A stretch of 64,000 nt of DNA from Erythrophleum ivorense. Lineage: Eukaryota; Streptophyta; Magnoliopsida; Fabales; Fabaceae. Location: positions 1,116,001 through 1,180,000 of the forward strand of contig JAIUCV010000103.1 of NCBI GenBank assembly GCA_026724425.1, written 5' to 3'. Below the pieces are notes generated by a model. That model did no database searches, was not told the DNA's origin, and saw nothing but the letters and a program-made list of their open reading frames with translations. Each line of letters opens with the position of its first letter. The stretch's first letter is position 1. This document shows positions 24,954-34,670 of the stretch, in pieces. The position numbers and the translations under genes are program-made.

Positions 24954-26395
24954 ATGAATCCTAATAAAAAGCTTGACCTAAATTGATGGCTAAATGACCC
25001 AAATGGATGGCTTAATGATATAAGTGAGCTACTTAACGTTATGTCAGTGTATTTGATGTTGGAACAAACCTTTTTGGAGATGGTAATTGCATGTATTATA
25101 TCATACCTTTATGTTATTCGTGTGGCTCAAAGACAACATGAGAGATTATCCTTAAGGCGACGGGTGATACCAAAGGTAAATGAAAAATCAAGGGTATAAT
25201 TCATAAGGAGGTTAACAAATGATGATGTTGCATGTGTGGAACAACTTCGAATGGATACTTATACATTTCGAGTGTTGTGTTCTCTTTTACATGTTAAGGG
25301 TAGGCTAAAGGAAGATGGGTTAGTATTAATAGAAGAACAAGTTGTTGTGTTCTTACACATATTAGCTCATCACACTAAAAACCATGTAATCAAGTTTAAA
25401 TTCCAACGTTCAGGGAAAGCTGTTAGTAGATACTTCAATTGAGTGTTGAATTCTATGTTGATGTTGCAAGAAAATTTACTTAGGACACCAGAGCCAGTTC
25501 CTGAGGATTACGGGGATAATAGGTGGAAATGGTTCAAGGTATGAACTATGTTAAGAAATTGTATTTTTTTTAATTTTTGTGTTTTGATTTAATATTATAA
25601 AAGGTTGTTTGCTTATCTTTTTTAGGGTTGTCTTGGAGCTTTAAATGAAACCTATATTAGTATTAATGTTCATGAGGTTGATAAACCAAGATATAGAGGT
25701 TGAAAAGGCGAAGTTGCTACAAATGTGTTAGGAGTATGCTCACGAGACTTGAAATTTATATATGTATTGCCTGGTTGGGAGGGTTTAGCTTCGGATGTTA
25801 GGGTATTACGCGATGCAATTAATAGGAGAAATGGCCTTAATGTTTCAATTGGTAAGAATGTTAAAACTATTTTTAAATTAATAACTTTATTATAATAAAA
25901 ATATTGATTTTATATTTGGTTCATGAAATAGGATACTACTACTTGGTAAATGCTGGATATACTAATGGAGAAGGGTTCCTTGCCCCTTATAGGGGAACTC
26001 GTTACCATCTCAGTGAGTGGAGACTTGGACATGTCTCGACAACTCTTCAAAAAATATTTAATAAGCAGCATGCTCAAGTTAGGAATGTGATAGAAAGAAC
26101 ATTCGGACTATTGAATATGCGTTGGGCAATTCTTAGGAATCCAAGTTATTATCTTATTAAAACTCACAATCAAATTATTATTGCTTGTTGCCTATTACAC
26201 AATTTGATTAAGAGGGAGATACGTGTAGATCCATTAGAAATGGAGTTGGATAACATGCCAATTGATGAAGAGATCGAGGTGAAACCACATGATACCATAA
26301 AAACCATTGAACCGAGTGAAGCATGGAGTGCATGGAGAGATGCATTGGCAAATGAGATGTATAATGAATGGATTGTTTGTCGAGGTTATACTTAA
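24954..26395 (+). pseudogene. Harbinger DDE transposase, disabled
   Basis: Exons read as 24954-25538, 25626-25851 and 25932-26395, with clean GT-AG junctions (TTCAAG/gtatga...ttttag and CAATTG/gtaag...aaatag). Family landmarks: RRLTNDDVACVEQLRMDTYT near the N-terminus, GALNETYISI, YRG-KGEVATNVLGVCSRDL, VLPGWEGLASDVRVLRDAI, GYTNGEGFLAPYRGTRYHL, RNVIERTFGLL, CCLLHN and the EWI C-terminal motif. The first catalytic Asp (family GALDGTYI) is Asn (AAT at 25644-25646) and the next Gly is Glu. The second acidic residue (SDVRVLRD) and the Glu of IERTFG remain. In-frame stops occur near 24983 and 25198, and at 25440-25442 and 25701-25703. Several changes are G to A or CGA-to-TGA-like, as expected from decay of methylated cytosines. 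It cannot make an active transposase. Confidence 0.9.
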
Positions 26396-26628
26396 GCTTG
26401 TTATTGTATCTTTTGAGTTTTAGTTATTGTACCCTAAAGATTTTTTGCACTTTTATGTTTTAGTTGATTAAGTTTATGGTGTACTTTTATAACCATTTTG
26501 ATTGTTTGAAATTGTAATGTACTTTTGTTAAATTTTATTAAATTTTTTGTTAAGTTTTAGTTATTAAATTTTATTAAGTTTATAGTGTACTTGTATTTTT
26601 TGTTGAAATTGTAATATATTTGATAGGT

Positions 26629-27623
26629 ATGGCATCTAAAAGTACTCAACAAGCTAGCAAAGTTAAAGGAGAATGTAGGGATTGTAGTGATGAGGAGTTT
26701 GAGGTATTCCTATGCTTCTTAAAGGAGGCAGTTGCCTTAAACAAAAGAGCTGATGGTGGCCAATTTAAACCAAGTACTTTGAAATGTTTGGAACAGAAGT
26801 TGGAGGTAAAATTTCCTAAATCTGGCATAAAGGTGAAGCCACATATTGAGTCAATTATGAGGAGGCTTAAAACAGAGTATAGTAATTTATATAACATGTT
26901 AAACACAAGAGGCTTTGGATGGGATGATGTGCATAAAAAGATTTTAGTTGATAGTGATGATGTTTGGAATACTTACATCCAAGCGAATAAGGTTTTTAAT
27001 TTTTTAAAATAGTTGTGTTATATGTTCCTTTACCTTTTCTTTTTTTAACAATAATGCGACTATATGTTTGTGTTATATGTATGCAGAAAGATGTAAACTT
27101 AAAAAATTATAGGACTAAAGTTTTTTTTTACTATGAGCGGTTGTTGGTCATCTTTGGAAAGGAACATGCTACTGGAAAAAGTGTTGAAGCTCCTGCTGAT
27201 GTAGTTGAGGATTTGGATAATGAAGAACACACCAATGGAAACAATGACACTACTGAACTTCCAGAAGAAGTCATTGGGTTAAGTGATGATGACATTGAAC
27301 ATGTCAATCAATTAATGTCTATGGGTCAAAATAAAAATAACGTAATAATAAGTCATTCTGAAGGTAGATGGGTGAGAAAGGAGTTAAGAGGAGAAGATAT
27401 GTTAGCAAAAAGTATAGACAATTTTGCCAATACGCTTGTGGATGTTGTTGGAAAATCTGTTGATAGGATGGGTGCCATGACTGAAAGTGTCAAGTGCATG
27501 GCTGAAGGTGTAAAGGTTGTGAAAGATTTTTATGATGATTCATGGGCTATTACTGATGAATTGATGAAAGTAGAGGACCTTACACCTAGAGAACACAATA
27601 AGACTAGCTATTTACTTATATAA
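26629..27623 (+). CDS. Harbinger Myb/SANT-like DNA-binding protein (ORF1)
   Basis: Two exons, 26629-26991 and 27087-27623, join in frame (AATAAG/gttttt ... tatgcag/AAAGATG) to give 299 residues with no internal stop. Residues ~18-120 form a Myb/SANT-like domain of the type paired with plant PIF/Harbinger transposases: DEEFEVFLCFLKEAV, KPSTLKCLEQKL, IKVKPHIESIMRRLKTEY, FGWDD and DDVWNTYI. The second exon has the YYERLLVIFGKEHATG motif, an acidic linker and a C-terminal helical region. In active elements this protein binds transposon ends and helps bring in the transposase. The usual first-helix Trp is absent (CRDCSDEEF). The start is the ATG at 26629, as no upstream ATG is in frame. The frame is intact although the neighbouring transposase is dead. 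Confidence 0.85.
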
Positions 27624-30112
27624 AACCTCTCCCTAGTGCATTTATTTTGGAGCTTTCAAGGTGAATACCGAGTTCAATTTATAAAGGATTTGCTTGAAGA
27701 TACCTAAAATTTATGATACTTGATGTTAAAACTTGGTGGTATTTATACTTTTGCAGTGTTTGTAGAACCTTAGCTATGGTGGCCTTTTTTGCATACTTAA
27801 TTAATTTATTAGTGTTTCTTTTTTCTTTGATAAATAGAATTAAGATATTTGTTATATTATGTGATGCATTTAAAAACTAGGTAGCTATATAAATTCTTAT
27901 GAAATTTTGTTGTCAAGTTCAACTTTATGAAAAGCAAGAAAAAAATGACTATTGAATATACATATTGAGCATAAATTTTTTTATTTCTAGTACATGAGAA
28001 ATTTTATTTTTTAAAAAATTAATATAGCATAACAAATTTTTAAAAATATAATATATTTATAAGTAAAGGGTATTGTTGTCAAAATAGTTATTTTTTATCC
28101 TATCCAATATTATACAATGCATTACCAAACATATGATAGTATTATTTTATACGATATAATATCTTATACAGTGTTGTACCAAACACTATATAGTATTAAA
28201 ATTTTATCAAATTTTATCTTATCAGACTTTATACTATCAGGTCTTATCTAATTCGGTGTACCAAACGAGCCCAAGTTATTAATAATTGCATGACAATTGA
28301 TACATTATTTAATAGTGCTCTCCATAGCCATGTTAGACCTAATCATGAATTTTTATATTTATCTAGAGACTCCTTATAGCAGAAAGTCCAATATTTTATT
28401 GTAGTACTCTTTAATCTCATATCTGTTATAATTTCTTTCAAATTATTTAACCATAAATTGAGTTAAACATATCCTTTTAACAATTCGTTTTCTTTTTTGA
28501 AAAAAAGAAAAAATAAATGGGAGGTCGATGAGAAGGAGAGCACCAGAGGCATATCTAATAATAATATCGCTCGAACCTAAATATGGTATCTTCCTCGTTG
28601 CTTGCAGAAGAAATTAAATTGACACATTAAATATTTCTTTTCATAGATAAAAAGGATATAAAGTTGAAAGCATGTGAATGTATAGTTGATTCCTTAAAGT
28701 TAAATATACTTCCTTATTGGAAAGGCTGGAATAATGCATATAGTTCGTGATTATAGCACTGTGCTCCCAATCTATCGTTGAAAAATTATGTGCGTGACCA
28801 CAAGCTTTACGGCAACCCCAGTAACTTGGTTTCTGTTTCTCTTGACTTCAATTTTCTTTTGTTGTTTGAGTATAATCACGAGAAAATATTTAATGCTTTG
28901 ATTATCTAGTTAACGTAATGATTTTCAAGATTAAAATATTGCCAATACATGTAATTATTCATTGTCGGTTTTTTTTTTTAATTAACATTATTATTGAATT
29001 TGATTCATTTCAAATCAATTAGTTTTTAAAGAGTTAATTAAGGGTATTAGTTGACAAGACTATAGGAGATTATTTTGTTGAGTTAATTGAAACTTTCAAT
29101 TCCATTTCCAATGGGGATGTGCAGCATCGGTTTAAGAGTATTGGATTTGGAATAATGAACTCATAAAGTGATGAAGAAGGAGGAGTTCAGCTGAGAAGAT
29201 GTCTCGGTCATCCCTTTTGTAAGGATCTGATTCTGAAAACCTAAGCCCATGTGAATGTAGGGAAGGCTATTATCATTTTTATAATAAGAGAAAATAGTAT
29301 TTACACGAGTACCTGATCAACGCGAATTATTAAGTACAATTAAATATGAACTTATCCTACACATATGACATATAATTATTTCGTAAAATATAATGATCCA
29401 TTATTAAAGTACAGAGAAAAAAACTCAAATTATAAAAGAAAGAGGAATGTGGTAAACATAACAGTAAGAATGAAGTAGAAAAAATAATGGCTTAACACGA
29501 GTTTATTTCATGAGGAATTTGAGATAAGTTTTGTAGTTATATATAATGTTCGGGTTTAAATTATTTTGATTTTGAGAGCTTATGATAATAGTCAATTTTT
29601 TTTAAAAAGATCTTTTGGTGTTAGTCTTTTGAATGAACCTTTTTTCTAGGTAAGCTTCACTTTTATACAAGAACTTGGTAGATATAAGTATGGAGCTAAA
29701 AATGCATCTTGCATATGCCATCAGTACCTTAACATAGCGTTGGAATATTATGTCTTGGATAGAATTCTTATTATCCAAAAAAAAGAAAAAGAAAAATAAT
29801 GAGATTGAGGTCCCACGAGTTAATAATGTGGAATAGGGAAAGAAGTGAATTTCAAAAGGAACAAATTCAAAGCAAGTTGGGATAGATCAACATGGGAACT
29901 GTCGTAGTACCTGCAGTTGACTCTGCCATTTGCCTAGCTGATTAATATTGTCGGTCCCTCTCTCCTAGAACATATTCTGAAAGATTTTAACTTGCAATTG
30001 ATAAAGGCAATACAAAGGAGTATCATAAATATGGGGCCTAGTAATATAGAGTGAGGGCATCAATCTCAGATGTATAGAGTTGATGAGGAAGAGAGCGTCT
30101 TGTATGGAGATG

Positions 30113-30244
30113 AAGAGTCATGTCTGGTAGCCAAGGATGACTTGCCTAGCAATATCCATTCATGAGACTTGTAACTGCTAATTAGCCCCTGGTCTGATTT
30201 TTTCTTTTTGTTGGCAAGTATCTTCAGCTTGTTGATTGATCCTT
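30113..30244 (+). ncRNA. MIR169: miR169 precursor hairpin, copy B
   Basis: The mature region at 30128-30148 is identical to copy A over all 21 bases. The 3' arm (30213-30233) starts GGCAAGTATCTTCAGC and differs from copy A at three positions, leaving an extra mismatch opposite the mature strand. The lower stem AAGAGTCA (30113-30120) faces TGATCCTT (30237-30244), one mismatch more than in copy A. The loop is a few bases longer. Upstream TATA-like strings are altered (CATAAATA, TACAAAG). It could still form a precursor, but whether it is transcribed or diced is uncertain. The predicted product would target the same NF-YA messages. Confidence 0.87.
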
Positions 30245-31315
30245 GTCTTGCATGCTAGACCTTTATTCTTCCAATAATAAGCACACACCCTTTTCAATTT
30301 CCTACAAGTTGAATTGGCTTTGATGATATAAAAATGTGAATCATTACATGTATCCTAAAATTAGTTATAAAAACAAAATGTGAATTGGTTACGTTTCAAT
30401 TATTTTAAGCCCTTTTTAGTGTTATTTTATATATTCATCATCATTTCTTTTTATTTCTGACAAAACTATTTCTAACCTTGAGGTTTTCAGCAATCTCCAA
30501 TAAGTAGAGCAGTTTTCAAGTCTTGCAAAATAGAGTAAAGTCAAAGTTATGAGAAGGTTAAAAGCCCCGTCGTGAACTTCAATACTCAAGTTAATCCATA
30601 GCTAAGACTAGAGCTAGAAGAATGAGGGAAGAAGATGGAGGCTAAAAAATAGGAAATTTCTTACCTAATAGGCATAATAGGGTATTTATAGTGAAACCTC
30701 TTTGAGATAGTTTGGTTATTTTACTTCGTTAGACTAAATCATTCGTGTTAATTGGGTTAGACTTGATCTGTTAATAAGAATAACCCAAAAATATATTATT
30801 CAGTTTTCACATTAAAATAGTTTGTTGTTCTCACTTTCTCAACCCCCTTTTTCGTAGGAATTGGGAGAGGATTGTTTATTTCTCCATTTATTCCTTTATA
30901 TTCACAATCTACCATATACGAATCGAAATTCGTTTGTTTAGTTCTTTTCAATCTGCATGCGTTTTTGGCATGCAAACACTAGCCTTAATTTAGAATTGTA
31001 ATGGTGAATCAATATAAGTAAATATAAAGTGTTCTATGTATATATAGTGCATGAATATATTTATTATATATCAGAGGCATTAATCCCCTTTTTCTTTCCT
31101 GTTGCTACTACAAATTTCTGCTAAATTTTCAAGGATTAAGCACGTTAGATTTTACTCTCGTAGCCTATGATTCAAATTCTAAAAAACTGAGTGCAGCTTA
31201 TATTATATGTAGAACATTCATGAAATAAAATGTCAGGTTACAGTATTCGTTAAACATGTATCGATGTCAACACTTCTTACGTCATAACATGTAGAGTACA
31301 CCATGTCCGGCTTAT

Positions 31316-31425
31316 AATTATAAATCAACAAATAATATCTGCCGAAAAGGTTATTCTTAGAGAGGATGGTTTCAATTGAGGTTAAAGGAATTCCAACTTT
31401 TCTATTTTAATGGCATTAAAGTTCA
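31316..31425 (+). repeat. 110 bp direct repeat, left of plastid insertion
   Basis: Matches 32986-33095 with two mismatches by eye (GGAATTCC/GGAGTTCC and TAATGGC/TAAGGGC). Copy A has this sequence once (about 20541-20656), so the repeat is a target duplication created by the insertion. Confidence 0.93.
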
Positions 31426-32985
31426 TTGAAGAAGTTCTATTTGTTTAATAAAATTCCCTCTCTTTTTTGTTTGTCCACTACTCTACTACTTCTTATATGT
31501 TATATGCAATAAATAAATAAAAATATTATATGTCATAAAGGTTCTAATAAAAACTCAAAAAAAATCTAAATTAAGAATAGGATTCTTTGACGAACAGGAT
31601 CAATAGGTATTATTATATTAATATTTTAGAGAATATTTCGACACCAACAAGAAGAATTTTAAGAAGACAAATAATTCCTCCTAGAATCCCATTTTTTTCA
31701 ATTTCTATTTATACTGTGCTTAATATTCTCCACTTATTTATCTTATGTTTAATATCTAGTTGAATTTTCTTGTATTCAAATAGAAAAACTATTAAATAAA
31801 TATATTTATATTCTATGACATTGAAATTCGAAAACAGTGACATAATTATAACGCTCCAATTTATTGGGATTGAAAAAAAAAAGAAACAAAGAATAAGAAT
31901 AGGTAAAGTCAAATAGTCTTTTTCACAATATACATACTATGACTGACTAGTACTGCAGTGAATTCTCCAAATATGGTAGAAAAAGAATAGAAACAAGTAA
32001 AGGACTTTTCAGGATTTTTTGATTATATAGAATTACATAATTATCAACAAAAATTTAGTTATTTTTACGAACTTAATATGTTGATAAATCCGTGAACCTA
32101 GAAATTCATTTCAGACAATTGAACCTTCTCAAACTGTTTCTTTTTAAGAAACAAAAAGATTTGTGCCAAAATAACAGATGCTAAGAAGAACAAGAGACCT
32201 TAGACACATAATGGATCTTAAAGTACTATTTCCACATCCCTCTGACCAAATCCACCCATATTGGGATTACTTGTTAATGGTTGATCAAGTTTGATAGATT
32301 CACCCTCTGAAACAAGAAGTTCTGGTCCTGGAGGTATAATATTAATCACTTCGCAGCCATCCGATGCATCTACTATAGTTATTTCATATCCCCCTTTTTC
32401 TTTTCATATGATCTTGTCTATTATACCTGCTGCTGTAGCATTATAAACATTATTATTACTCTTGCTCTCGTCAGGATAAATCTGCCCCCTTCCCCTATTC
32501 TCGCCTATCTATATGGGATATTTAAGAAGTGAACATCTCTCTTAGTAGCAGGATCGAGGGACAGAATAGGAAAGATGATCTCATTATATTTCTGACCACG
32601 AACAAGGCCTACTACAAGAATATTTTTTTTAGTGGAACGATAGCTTTGAAAAGATAGATTACCTATCTTTTAGTCAATCAAATAATAGATAGTACATGCG
32701 TTGGTTTGAGAATAAATGAATTGCTAGTTGTAGAATATTACTCTCGTCAGACTTAAACCTAACTAAAATAACAAGGGTTCGGCAAATTTTTACTCCCTTT
32801 GCGCCTAAGTAAGGGGACCAACAAAACAAAAAAAAGGGTAAGTTGTTTGATCTGGGGATTTTCTCTCCCATTCATATATCATAGACATGGATCGGGTAGA
32901 AAGATTTTCATTCCTTGCCCTCTCTTTCCAATATTTTCAGTATTACAAAAATTAGGAACAGAGAATCCATATCAAAGAAAGTTGA
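31426..32985 (-). other. Nuclear plastid DNA insertion (NUPT)
   Basis: About 1.56 kb of chloroplast-like DNA within copy B. 32098-32650 is the 3' half of petA (minus strand). 31426-32097 is AT-rich sequence directly downstream of petA, so by contiguity it should be the petA-psbJ spacer. At 32650/32651 the petA reading breaks within FQSYRST and continues as different spacer-like sequence (to 32985) that has plastid character but that I cannot place. It is thus either a deletion join or two fragments ligated. Flanking 110 bp direct repeats mark the integration site. Confidence 0.88.
32098..32650 (-). pseudogene. petA: petA (cytochrome f) C-terminal fragment in NUPT
   Basis: Reading the minus strand gives FQSYRSTKKNILVVG, GQKYNEIIFPILS, DPATKRDVHFL, then RGRGQIYPDESKSNNNVYNA, GGYEITIVDASDGCEVINII, PGPELLVSEGESIKLDQPLT, SNPNMGGFG, ASVILAQIFLFLKKKQFEKV and QLSEMNF-stop. 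These are the cytochrome f C-terminal half, lysine-rich patch and membrane anchor. The N-terminal half with the heme site is missing. It is not functional: CAA to TAA occurs twice (in EIVLQDPLRVQG), CGA to TGA once (KIIRKEK), CGT to TGT once, and one A is lost near 32523, shifting frame in FLKYPI. Nearly all substitutions are C to T on the coding strand. Confidence 0.95.
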
Positions 32986-33095
32986 AATTATAAATCAACA
33001 AATAATATCTGCCGAAAAGGTTATTCTTAGAGAGGATGGTTTCAATTGAGGTTAAAGGAGTTCCAACTTTTCTATTTTAAGGGCATTAAAGTTCA
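32986..33095 (+). repeat. 110 bp direct repeat, right of plastid insertion
   Basis: Second copy of 31316-31425. After it the sequence resumes collinearity with copy A (CAACNTGTTGTTTAG). Confidence 0.93.
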
Positions 33096-33344
33096 ACAAC
33101 TTGTTGTTTAGTAGTAGCTTAAAACCATTTATGTTTATGAAGGGGGGACTTCTTCAAATACGTGAACACATAGCAACTTTTACGGATTTTAAGGTTTATA
33201 GAGAAAATGGTTCTCTTCTAATGGTCATAAGATTTTATAATTCTGCAAAATTCCTTGCCTTTTCCATGTTATCTCTGAAACAAATGTGAGAACACTTACT
33301 AGAACTTTTGACCGATGCAGGTAGCCTGTTCAATTTAATCATAA

Positions 33345-34489
33345 GGGCTCGTTTAGTATAACGTATAGGATAAGGTCTGATAGTATAAGATTTGATAGGA
33401 TAAGGCCTGATAGGATAAAGTTTGATAAAATTTTAAAACAATACAGTATTTGGCATGATACTATATAAGATAATGTATCGTATAAGATAATATTATTTTT
33501 TATTTGATAATGCATTATATAATGCTGGATAAGGTAAAAATAAACTATTTTGACAAAAACATCCTTTACTTAAAAAATATACTATATTTATCTAAATTTA
33601 TTGTGTTATATTAACTTTTGAAAAAAAAAATGAATAAATAGGGCTACACATTACGCATGGTTACAGTGACCTAGGTGACCTAATCCCATCTATTCATATC
33701 AGGCTAAATAACTAAAATATAATTTAGACATATTAGATTAGATTGGTCATATTAGCCAATTTCAATCAATCTAATAAAGATTTTATTTTTTTAAGGGCAA
33801 ATATATAATTTTTAAAGATTTACAAGAAATTTTTATTTTTTAAGAGTCAATTTATAATTTTTACTAAATATTAAAAAAAATAGTTTAACTAGTTTAAGAA
33901 ACCATTCTAACCTAATATCATACTAAACCGATTAGATTGAATCTGATACTAAATTAGTTGTTGTGTAATTTATCCTAATCTTATTAATTTTTTTTTAAAA
34001 AATATTTTATAAGGACTTATTAAAAAAAATTTAGTGATAAAATATAATTTTACAAAGCTTTATATAAAAATTTATTTTTTAGGATTATTTTATAATTTTT
34101 ATCAAAAATTATTTTATAAGAACTTATATAAAAGTTTTATTTTTTTGGAGTCATTTTATAATTTTATAATTTTTACCAAAAATTTAAAAATGACCCAGCT
34201 AACTTGATTCCAATTAATATTAATTAAATCTGATCCAACCTAACCAATAAATATTCTTATAGGTAAAGGGTTAAAATCGAAAAGTATTAATAAAACTTTA
34301 TACATTAAAACTTAATCAGGTCTAATTCCACCCCTAAGACATGATTAGGTTATACATCATTTTGATGTACAAGAGAGGTATAATATATAAACTTATATAA
34401 TACATTACTTGCACCAAATAAGTGATAAGTTCATAATATGTTGTACTAACTTATACTATCAGAGTTTATACAATATACCAAACATTCCT
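33345..34489. mobile_element. Non-autonomous Harbinger element with TAA target duplication
   Basis: 1,145 bp with ends GGGCTCGTTTAGTATA and, inverted, AGGAATGTTTGGTATA. It is flanked by TAA at 33342-33344 and 34490-34492. The homologous spot in copy A has a single TAA (AATCCTAAATAATTTG), a clean empty site. The first ~250 bp match the inverted right end of the 5.3 kb element (GATAGTATAAGATTTGATAG, GATAAAATTTTAAAAC-like blocks), so it belongs to the same or a sister family. It has no coding capacity and a highly AT-rich interior. Confidence 0.93.
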
Positions 34490-34670
34490 TAAATAATTTG
34501 AATAGTGGCATTTATCTCGAGAGAGACAGAACTTGTTGACTTTTTATTTTTTATTTTTATTTTTTTCCCTTGTGGATTGGGACAATTTCGCGCTTCTTCA
34601 ACTACGCCTTGCTTTAGGGATATTTGCCAAGGGCAGGAAAGCTCAATAAACTAGCGCTTTGTTTATCTGT

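Larger units (their letters stand above)
22999..28272 (+). mobile_element. PIF/Harbinger DNA transposon, near-complete but inactive
   Basis: 5,274 bp element bounded by imperfect terminal inverted repeats: GGGCCTATTTGGTGCA on the left and, inverted, GGGCTCGTTTGGTACA on the right, with homology continuing for about 45 bp. It carries the two genes typical of plant PIF/Harbinger elements in the same orientation: a DDE transposase (24954-26395) and a Myb/SANT-like protein (26629-27623). Flanking trinucleotides are TAG on the left and AAG on the right. The corresponding empty site in copy A reads TAG, consistent with a 3 bp target duplication of which one copy has mutated. The 5' part holds a CT-rich leader and a degenerate TTTTGCATT repeat. 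Transposase lesions indicate it no longer moves itself. Confidence 0.92.
28273..34670 (+). repeat. MIR169-bearing duplicated unit, copy B (interrupted)
   Basis: Collinear with 18043-21160 but expanded. Extra material relative to copy A: about 500 bp at 28914-29417 (nature unknown), the plastid insertion with its repeat (31426-33095), and a Harbinger-related element (33345-34489). Outside these the two copies remain easily alignable with scattered substitutions and small indels. No protein gene of its own. Confidence 0.92.
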
